Positions 15,134-21,747 of a stretch of DNA of 21,747 nucleotides are shown here, in pieces (positions within the stretch are counted from its first letter, which is position 1; the number at the start of each line of letters is the position of its first letter). Origin of the DNA: a candidate division CSSED10-310 bacterium. Lineage in GTDB: Bacteria > CSSED10-310 > JAFGDC01. The translations under genes and the position numbers were made by a program. The stretch is taken from contig JAFGDC010000177.1 in the NCBI GenBank assembly GCA_016932295.1, forward strand, positions 1 through 21,747, in the 5' to 3' direction. The notes beneath the pieces were generated by a model. It saw only the letters and a list, made by a program, of their open reading frames with translations, ran no database searches and was not told where the DNA came from.

Positions 15134-17899
15134 ATGCATCATCTGTTTACACGAATCCTGCTCGTTTGTGTGGTGGCGGTGGCTGGCGCCGCGATCGGAG
15201 TGAAAGCGGTGGCGCCGGTCCCCGGCACGTACGATCCGGTCACCATGACCTTCTACGAGAATGGTCTCAAGGTACCGATCGTGCAGGAGGAGGCCGGAAC
15301 GGTGAACAAGACATTGACCCGCAGCACCCTGAACACGATCGTGCTGCTGCAATGCGCCTCCGACCAGACCTGGACGTATCCGTCCAGCGATTTCGACGAC
15401 ATGCTTTTCACGGACCACACCTATGCCACGGGAAGCATGCGTGATTACTACGAGGAGGTTTCCTACGGCCAGCTCATGCTGGAAGGCACGGTAGCCGGCT
15501 GGTACACCGCGGCCAATACCTATGCCTATTACACCGGAGGTAATTACGGATTCGATCCTGACGGCCATGCGACAGAATTCATCCGGGAGGCCATTCAGAA
15601 TGCCGATACGGATGTTGATTTTGCGCTTTTCGATAATGATGGCGACGGTGTTGTTGAAGGTTTGATCGTTGTGCACCAGGGTCCTGGAGGTGAAGGCGGC
15701 AATCCCAACCAGTTCTGGTCACACAAGGGCTGGCTGAGTCCGCCCGAACAGGTGGACGGGGTTGAGATCAGCGAGTACAACCTCGATCCGGAGCGTAAGC
15801 CGCATGGTCCCATCGAAACCATAGGCGTGTTCTGCCATGAGTTCGGTCACACCCTGGGTGCGCCCGACCTTTACGACACCGATTATACTCCCGGCTGCGA
15901 TCCTGTCGGCCGTTACGGCGTGATGTGCAGCGGCAGTTACAACGGGCAACCGGCGGGCGCCAATCCGGCGCACTTCATGGCCTGGAACAAGGTCTTGTTC
16001 GGATGGCTCGAGCCGACAATCATAGTCGCGCCTCAGAACGGTCTGCCCCTTGTCGACGTGAAGATGATCAACAACGCGCAGGCCTGCTACCGGCTCCCCA
16101 TCGCCAACAGTCCCGATGAACACTTCCTGGTGGAAAACCGATGGGTGGATTCCCCCGCGTATTTCGATCAGCGCGGCACCGGGTACGACTCCGGCGCCCT
16201 GCTGACGCATTGCCATGACAACGGCAGCAGCGCCAATGAACCGTTTCACTGCTTCCTGCGCGATCCCGATCCAGACCATCCGGACCACAAGAACGCCGCC
16301 TACTGCGCTGAAGATGGACAGACCGAATGCACTCCTTACACCGCCGTGGATTCCGACGGCTACTACCTACCCAGTGGCATCTACTTCAAGAACTTCAGTA
16401 CTTCCGGCGCCAACATGACCTTCGATGTGGACCTCAAGCCGGTATTCATTTACAACCACATGGATCTTACGGTGCCGCAGAGCGGCGGCGAATACCAGAT
16501 GGCGGTCACGGTGCAAAACAAGGCATACAATGCCACCAACATCACCGCCACCCTGAGTTGCAGCTCCAGCCAGGTCACCATCACCAAGGCATCCGCGAAC
16601 TACCCCGATATCGCCAACGATGCCACCGGCGCAAACACCACAGACACATTCACGTACACCGTGAATGGATCGGGCCCCAAGGGTGAAATCGCCGTATTCA
16701 CTCTGAACTTCAGTGCCAACAGCGTCAACCTCGATTATACGCCCGTCTCCTTCGCGGTCATCGTCAATACGAGCCCGATCCTGTTCGTCGATGACGACCA
16801 GAATCAACGATGGGTGCCGGAAGCCATGGAGGTCTACTTCACGGAAGCGCTGGATGGCACTGGTTATGACTATGATGTCTGGGAGAATGCTGCCTACCTG
16901 TCGCATCCGGAATACGCGAATTTACAGCAGTACGACATCGTAGTCTGGAACACCGGCTCTGGGTACAACAAGGCCATCAGTGAAGAAGAACAGGTCACCC
17001 TCGGCCAGTATCTTGATGCCGGCGGTTACCTGTTCATCAGCTCCCAGGAATATCTGTATCAGGAGTATGGCTATCCCGACGGTGAAGACTGGGTAGCGGC
17101 AACAGTTCCCGGTGAATTTGCCCACGACTACCTGCATATCGCCTCATTGGAACAGGATGAGTATTACTACCACGTGTTCGGCGTGGCTGACTGCCCACTT
17201 ACCACGGGCATGAACGTGGCATTGACCGATCACATTTCCGACGATCCCACCGGTTCGAGCATCGAGACCGGCGGATACGATTGGTGGCCGGACAATATCC
17301 TGCCCGATGCCACTGCCCAGGCGATATTCACGGCAGAATCCCACAACTATCCCACTGGCATGCATCCCGACTACTTCGAGACCGGCACCGACGAGATTGT
17401 CGAAGGCCCATGTGCCCTGATGTATCCCAAGCCAGGCACCACCGCCGACTACAAGGTCATCTTCCTCGCCTTCTCCTTCGAAGGCATGCCGCTCACCGAC
17501 CGGGTGACACTTCTCACCAACTCGATCAACTGGTTCAACGGCGCCATGACCGACGGCATCTCACTGCAAATCAACCAGAACATGTTCACTTCCGGTGACC
17601 AGTTCGTACTGGGCGCCACCATCCGCAACACCAACGCCACCCCCGTCACCGTGGATGAATACATCGTCCTCGATATCTGGGGAACCGCCTACTACTTCTG
17701 GCCGAGCTGGACCATGGATCTGGAGTTCAACACCACCAACCTGAACGCCTACGAGTCCCGTTCGCAGGCAGTACTCAGCTTCCCCTGGCCGGACGGCGCC
17801 GGAGAAGCCGACGATATCAAGTTCTGGGGAGCCCTCCTCCACACCGGCACCATCGAGGTTTTCGGTGACTTCGACTACGTGAGTTTCGGCTGGAACTAA
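15134..17899 (+). CDS. Secreted M6-family metalloprotease with Ig-like and GATase-like C-terminal domains
   Basis: This is a 921-residue protein. ATG at 15134 follows AAGGAGA and begins a signal peptide (charged start, hydrophobic L-L-V-C-V-V-A-V-A-G-A-A, probable cleavage after residue 26). The catalytic domain holds H235-E236-F-G-H239-T-L-G-A-P-D245, the HExxHxxGxxD zinc site of M6 (immune inhibitor A-like) peptidases. The Met-turn is at Y-G-V-M264-C-S. D167-N-D-G-D-G resembles a calcium loop. Residues about 437-545 form an Ig-like domain (M-A-V-T-V-Q-N-K-A). About 549-800 begins I-L-F-V-D-D-D and resembles the class I glutamine-amidotransferase-like domain often fused to secreted proteases. 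About 809-921 is another beta domain. It likely degrades extracellular protein. No T9SS C-terminal sorting tail is seen. It is convergent with a glycosyltransferase gene. Confidence 0.9.
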   Translation: MHHLFTRILLVCVVAVAGAAIGVKAVAPVPGTYDPVTMTFYENGLKVPIVQEEAGTVNKTLTRSTLNTIVLLQCASDQTWTYPSSDFDDMLFTDHTYATGSMRDYYEEVSYGQLMLEGTVAGWYTAANTYAYYTGGNYGFDPDGHATEFIREAIQNADTDVDFALFDNDGDGVVEGLIVVHQGPGGEGGNPNQFWSHKGWLSPPEQVDGVEISEYNLDPERKPHGPIETIGVFCHEFGHTLGAPDLYDTDYTPGCDPVGRYGVMCSGSYNGQPAGANPAHFMAWNKVLFGWLEPTIIVAPQNGLPLVDVKMINNAQACYRLPIANSPDEHFLVENRWVDSPAYFDQRGTGYDSGALLTHCHDNGSSANEPFHCFLRDPDPDHPDHKNAAYCAEDGQTECTPYTAVDSDGYYLPSGIYFKNFSTSGANMTFDVDLKPVFIYNHMDLTVPQSGGEYQMAVTVQNKAYNATNITATLSCSSSQVTITKASANYPDIANDATGANTTDTFTYTVNGSGPKGEIAVFTLNFSANSVNLDYTPVSFAVIVNTSPILFVDDDQNQRWVPEAMEVYFTEALDGTGYDYDVWENAAYLSHPEYANLQQYDIVVWNTGSGYNKAISEEEQVTLGQYLDAGGYLFISSQEYLYQEYGYPDGEDWVAATVPGEFAHDYLHIASLEQDEYYYHVFGVADCPLTTGMNVALTDHISDDPTGSSIETGGYDWWPDNILPDATAQAIFTAESHNYPTGMHPDYFETGTDEIVEGPCALMYPKPGTTADYKVIFLAFSFEGMPLTDRVTLLTNSINWFNGAMTDGISLQINQNMFTSGDQFVLGATIRNTNATPVTVDEYIVLDIWGTAYYFWPSWTMDLEFNTTNLNAYESRSQAVLSFPWPDGAGEADDIKFWGALLHTGTIEVFGDFDYVSFGWN

Positions 17900-17919
17900 T
17901 CCACTACAGGTAATGCAGA

Positions 17920-17948
17920 GACAACGCCCGCTTCAGGCGGGCGTTGTC
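17920..17948. terminator. Perfect 12-bp hairpin after the protease gene, probable terminator
   Basis: GACAACGCCCGC (17920-17931) is exactly complementary to GCGGGCGTTGTC (17937-17948) around a 5-nt TTCAG loop. It lies 20 nt past the protease stop, and the opposing glycosyltransferase ends at 18107, so it could serve both directions. A U-run after the stem is lacking. The remaining 158 nt to 18107 contain nothing recognised. Confidence 0.65.
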
Positions 17949-18106
17949 ATGTACCCGTCAATGTCGCGGCCCGCCGCAGGCCAACTGCCCCATGCGATTC
18001 ACACCCCATCCTCCCCGCCACGATCGGAACATGCCCTGACATGTCACCGCATCGGATCGCCGCCAGACTCCATGCTTCACTTGAGTCTTTCCGGTTCGGC
18101 GAACGA

Positions 18107-20185
18107 CTACAGCACGTACCGGCGCGCCCACTCCGAAACGGCGAACACATGGAATGAATCATTGACGAACGCCGTGGGCAATCCGGCTGTCCGTGCCCAG
18201 GTATCCTCCGGCGGATAAGAGGAGCGATTGTGCCTGGTGGTAATGAGGTAGTCGACTGCCAGCGCGGTGATGTTGCGATGCCAGGCTGAATATTCGGGAT
18301 TGGACATGATGTCGCCATGGACGTACCCGCAACCATAATACGGAGCTGCACCAGTCGCATTACGGGGGACAAAGACCGGCATGTTGCGCAACCGGGCCCC
18401 GAAATAGGGGTAGGGAGCATTGGAGCCGGCATAGGCGATCCGGAGTGACTTGTATGTTCCCATTTCCATGAGCCATTCCATCACGCCGGACAGATCGCCG
18501 GTGATGTAATCCCACTTGTGCCGTGCATATTCAGGCAATACTACCGCTCCAGCAGCGGCGGCGATGAGGAGAATCACCAGCGATCCTGCCACCGCCAATT
18601 TTGTCCGCCACAAATAAAAACCTCGTAATCGGCGGGGAACGTAGGCATCTCCCATCTTCGCCACTGCGCCAAGGACCAGTGCGCCTGCCAGCAGATACCG
18701 ATGGAATGCCGGCCGGCCAGGCAGAGCAAGACAATGATAGGTATTGCTCCACACCGCACCGAGCAGGGCGATCGGTACCACGAATCGCCATTTCCCCAGG
18801 CAATGACTCGCCAGGGCGACCGCAAGTCCGGACGCCAGCAAGGCCGGGAAAAAGAATCGCGCATTGTAGCGGTACGGCACCAGCCAGTAGTAGACCATGA
18901 AAACCAAGAGTGGCGAAACGGCCGCATACAGCCTCGATATCCACCTCTCCATGGTGTGCCCTCGCGAGGTCATGATGACGAGCAGGGGCGCCAAGATCAC
19001 CGCTGGAATAAACAACACAGGGGTCTGCCAGCCCACTTCCGTCAGACCAGACCTGGAGAACAGCATGTGCGCCAGATCCGCCTCGTGCATTCCGCTTCCC
19101 ACGAAGACCCTGGAGCTGTAAGCGCCGGCGATAATCACGCGACCGAACAGTTCGACATGGGCGGGATAGATCGGATTACCGGTAATGATGGCATTACGCA
19201 GGTAGGTGAAGCCGCCGGTGGCGATCAGTCCAGTTGAAAAAGCCGCTATCCCCGGCAGTCTTGAAGTTGCCCGTAATAACGTGAACCCGGCGGGCGCCAG
19301 GAGAACCAGGGAAAAGGGAACCGATGAGTATTTCACTCCCACGAACATGCCGATGGCGAGGCCGGCAATCATGGCATTGAAGGCGGATGGACGCCGGTGG
19401 TGCATAAGCACGGCGGCGAAGGCAAGTCCGAAACAGCCTGCCATGGTAAGATCATTGTAGGCGATACCGCTCATTCCGATTGCGAACGGCATGGTGCCGA
19501 AAGCCAACGCGCCTGTCCACGCATCCTTCGGTGAACAGTCCAGTTGCCTGGCGGCGCTGAACAGACCGATCATACCGGCCACCAGGAACGGCAACTGGGC
19601 GAACGGCGCCAGTAGATCGGAACGCAGCGGCGCCATCCACCAGAACGCCCACATCCCGGCGTTGAGCGGATAATACGGTGGGGCACTGTCACCGTAATGC
19701 TGCAGCATGGTACGGAGATCATGGCTGAGCAGCCAGTCCGCCGGGAATGCCAGGTGGTAGGTCCACACATCCCATCCTGCCGGACCATCGCCTATGGTTT
19801 TCGTGATCACCGTCACGAGCGCGCCGCAGAGGAACAGAAGAAGCGAGAGATCCAGCCATCCCATCGGGGATCGATGAGAAACCGCGCATCCAGGCGCTGT
19901 GGTCGAGAGCGCGCCACGCCACCGGAGAAACACCTCCGTACCGAGCACCAGTACACCGATCAGCGCACTCATCGTGAACAGATCGAGATGGCCGGGCACT
20001 CCCGCCATAAGAACAACAAGAAGCACTCCTGAAAACCACAGGACTGGGATAGACAGCAATCGATCCTCACGTTTTTCAAGACTCGATGCCGTCCAGAGAT
20101 GAGCGGCGCGGTAGATCGCCAGGCAGAACAGTATCAGCAGGGGGAAGGCTGGTGCATCCTCCCAGTTCAAGGTCGTCGGATTCAC
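18107..20185 (-). CDS. GT-C family (GT39/PMT-like) membrane glycosyltransferase
   Basis: This is a 692-residue polytopic membrane protein. Its GTG start at 20185 overlaps the stop of the upstream sulfatase-like gene as GTGA, so the two are translationally coupled. The first large loop contains G-W-D-V-W-T-Y-H-L-A-F-P, equivalent to the DxxxYHLxxP loop of GT39-type enzymes that transfer a sugar from a polyprenyl-phosphate donor. About ten hydrophobic segments run up to around residue 560. The last 130 residues are soluble, with Y-A-G-S-N-A-P-Y-P-Y-F-G, as in related GT-C proteins. The donor and acceptor are unknown. Pairing with an exported phosphatase/sulfatase-like enzyme suggests joint action on an extracytoplasmic glycan. 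Confidence 0.85.
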   Translation of the reverse strand: MNPTTLNWEDAPAFPLLILFCLAIYRAAHLWTASSLEKREDRLLSIPVLWFSGVLLVVLMAGVPGHLDLFTMSALIGVLVLGTEVFLRWRGALSTTAPGCAVSHRSPMGWLDLSLLLFLCGALVTVITKTIGDGPAGWDVWTYHLAFPADWLLSHDLRTMLQHYGDSAPPYYPLNAGMWAFWWMAPLRSDLLAPFAQLPFLVAGMIGLFSAARQLDCSPKDAWTGALAFGTMPFAIGMSGIAYNDLTMAGCFGLAFAAVLMHHRRPSAFNAMIAGLAIGMFVGVKYSSVPFSLVLLAPAGFTLLRATSRLPGIAAFSTGLIATGGFTYLRNAIITGNPIYPAHVELFGRVIIAGAYSSRVFVGSGMHEADLAHMLFSRSGLTEVGWQTPVLFIPAVILAPLLVIMTSRGHTMERWISRLYAAVSPLLVFMVYYWLVPYRYNARFFFPALLASGLAVALASHCLGKWRFVVPIALLGAVWSNTYHCLALPGRPAFHRYLLAGALVLGAVAKMGDAYVPRRLRGFYLWRTKLAVAGSLVILLIAAAAGAVVLPEYARHKWDYITGDLSGVMEWLMEMGTYKSLRIAYAGSNAPYPYFGARLRNMPVFVPRNATGAAPYYGCGYVHGDIMSNPEYSAWHRNITALAVDYLITTRHNRSSYPPEDTWARTAGLPTAFVNDSFHVFAVSEWARRYVL

Positions 20186-21543
20186 TCTATATAACCCAGC
20201 GTCTGGAGGATTTCCCGGTCCTCGTCGTTGATGCCGTCTCGCTCGGAGTCCGCCTCCAATGCCACCGCGCCGTCCTCCATCATCCGGATGATGGTCGTCT
20301 TGATCTGGTCACGGGCGGGGGCTGCCGTATCGATGGGTGAGAGTTCTCCGGGATCATTGTCGAGGTCGTACGATTGGAGCCAGCCGGTGGCAATCTGCAT
20401 GATATGCTTGTGAGCACCGACCCGGAATCCGGCATGAAGTTGATGGCTCATGGCTTTTTTTTTCAATGACTTCGGTACCAATTTGGCGGCCCCGGAATAG
20501 GTCTCGAAAAAGACGACCTTTTCCCGGCCGGTGGCTGGATCGCCGTTCAAGACAGGCACAAGACTCTCTCCCATGGGTTTGATGCCGCCATCGGGCATTC
20601 CCGCCAGCATGGTCACTGTGGGCAGAAAATCAACCTGTTGCGCTGGATATGAGGTGATCTCACCCGCCCGTTTCATCCCGGGATAGGAAATCATGAAAGG
20701 AATATGCAGCCCTGGATTGTATACCCGGCGCCCGTGCCCCAGGTAGTTGTGTTCCCCGAAACTCTCACCGTGGTCAGCGGTGACCACGACACAGGTGGTT
20801 TTATCGAGACCGGTGCGGTGGAGTGCGTGCATCACTCTGTCAAACTGACGGTCGGTGAAGGCGATCTCAATGTTGTATTCTGTAATCCTGCTCTTGTACC
20901 GTCCGTCCTTCTCATAGTCGCGAGGTTCGGCGCTGGGTCGGAAGTGTGGGTGTTCAGCATAGGGCCAATGAGGATCGAAGTAATGCAGCCACATGAAGAA
21001 AGGTTCTTTCCTGTCTTTCGCCAACCATCTGAGCGCCTCGTCGGTTACCTGATCGGCGAACCGCTGGGAGTTCACAACCCGATACCGATCGGTCATAGTG
21101 TCGTCATACAGATCGAAGCCCTTGTTCAAACCGCAGAGATGTGATTTCAACGTCCATCCGCTGAGAAATGCAGCCGTGACATAGCCCTGTGCCTTGAAAA
21201 GTTCAGCCATGGTATGCTCATCGGGCAGAATACGGATGCCGTTCCGCACAGCGCCATGTTGATGTGCGAAGTGCGCCGTCATGATGGTGGCATGCCCCGG
21301 ACCAGTCAGAGGAATTTGGGACAGGGTGTCGCTGAAGGTCAATGCGTTTTTGGCAAAGCGGTCCAACGCCGGTGTTATAGGTCTGGGGTACCCGTAGCAG
21401 GACAGGTGATCGGCGCGCAGCGTATCGAACGTCACCAGGATGCAGTTCCTGAACCGGCCTTCATCGGCACTGACGGACCAGGCGACCGTTACCAGCAATA
21501 CCAATCCCGCCAACCATCTCCTTTGTATCGACTGTTGCCTCAT
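20182..21543 (-). CDS. Exported sulfatase-superfamily hydrolase with Thr at the nucleophile position
   Basis: This is a 453-residue protein. ATG at 21543 follows a GGGGGG-rich ribosome site and starts a signal peptide (R8-R-W-L-A-G-L-V-L-L-V, cleavage near A26). An in-frame ATG 29 codons earlier lacks these features. The metal-binding pattern of the alkaline phosphatase superfamily is clear: D40 in F-D-T-L-R-A-D-H, and D257-H258 in T-A-D-H-G-E-S-F-G. True sulfatases carry C/S-x-P-S-R, where Cys or Ser becomes formylglycine. Here the segment is P-L-T80-G-P-G-H84, with Thr, as in phosphoethanolamine transferases and nucleotide pyrophosphatases. It is thus probably not a formylglycine sulfatase and may cleave a phosphate or phosphodiester bond, or transfer a phospho-group; that is inference. 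It leads an operon with the downstream GT-C enzyme. Confidence 0.85.
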   Translation of the reverse strand: MRQQSIQRRWLAGLVLLVTVAWSVSADEGRFRNCILVTFDTLRADHLSCYGYPRPITPALDRFAKNALTFSDTLSQIPLTGPGHATIMTAHFAHQHGAVRNGIRILPDEHTMAELFKAQGYVTAAFLSGWTLKSHLCGLNKGFDLYDDTMTDRYRVVNSQRFADQVTDEALRWLAKDRKEPFFMWLHYFDPHWPYAEHPHFRPSAEPRDYEKDGRYKSRITEYNIEIAFTDRQFDRVMHALHRTGLDKTTCVVVTADHGESFGEHNYLGHGRRVYNPGLHIPFMISYPGMKRAGEITSYPAQQVDFLPTVTMLAGMPDGGIKPMGESLVPVLNGDPATGREKVVFFETYSGAAKLVPKSLKKKAMSHQLHAGFRVGAHKHIMQIATGWLQSYDLDNDPGELSPIDTAAPARDQIKTTIIRMMEDGAVALEADSERDGINDEDREILQTLGYIE

Positions 21544-21716
21544 CCGCTCATTCCCCCCGAAATCAACCTTGTCCACCCTGTGAGCGTTGCATGGGGACCG
21601 CCATTGGCAGTCACTCGGATGCGAGTTCATACCGCCAAGGAGAACATCATGGCAGTTCTTCAGTCCCGATATTCTGATCGGCGGTCATCACTTTCAAGTT
21701 CCCGCGACAGGCAGCG

Positions 21717-21746
21717 ATGATAATGTATTCAATGGGTTCAAGTCAA
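21717..21746 (-). promoter_or_regulatory. Probable promoter of the sulfatase-like/glycosyltransferase operon
   Basis: Read on the - strand at the right edge: TTGACT (21746-21741), 18-nt spacer, TATCAT (21722-21717), each 5 of 6 to consensus. The start would be near 21710 with a leader of about 167 nt. The window ends here, so upstream control elements are not visible. Confidence 0.5.
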
Positions 21747-21747
21747 A

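Noticed and set aside
21649..21720. 23-residue + strand ORF with an AAGGAG site at the right edge
   Set aside because: It is Ser/Arg-rich, lies antisense to the predicted leader and promoter of the - strand operon, and has no recognisable product.

Overview
The window is GC-moderate bacterial DNA, densely packed with 11 convincing protein genes and no rRNA, tRNA, IS element, integrase or CRISPR array. Exported proteins with Sec-type signal peptides, GT-C membrane glycosyltransferases, a periplasmic or secreted alkaline-phosphatase-superfamily hydrolase and an M6 metalloprotease with long Ig-like tail domains fit a Gram-negative bacterium, probably an uncultured lineage. I cannot name the phylum from this sequence alone.

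Left block (508-6378, + strand): two GT-C glycosyltransferases joined by an ATGA overlap, the first with an extra-cytoplasmic PA14-like region and a beta-propeller, followed 31 nt later by a small Cys-rich DUF3795 protein. This run ends against a convergent gene, with a hairpin between.

Middle block (6486-14407, - strand), read in the direction of transcription: a Soj-type ParA ATPase; a TPR protein whose N-terminus carries an LGKGIDAIF motif closely resembling the ParA-stimulating tip of Spo0J/ParB but which has no ParB DNA-binding domain; a long histidine ammonia-lyase-like MIO enzyme with an inserted helical segment of about 105 residues; a pentapeptide-repeat / single-TM / TPR protein with its own strong promoter; and a second MIO-family lyase with its own promoter, in which the cofactor tripeptide is Ala-Cys-Gly instead of Ala-Ser-Gly. 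The ParA plus ParB-tipped TPR pair is the best candidate for an undescribed system: a ParA positioning module whose adaptor binds protein cargo through TPRs rather than DNA.

Right block: an M6-family secreted metalloprotease (15134-17899, +) ending in a perfect 12-bp hairpin, convergent with a two-gene operon on the - strand (GTGA overlap) made of an exported sulfatase-like hydrolase with Thr at the nucleophile position and a third GT-C glycosyltransferase. That operon has a promoter at the right edge. Four of the eleven genes are best started at GTG, each supported by a Shine-Dalgarno sequence or translational overlap.
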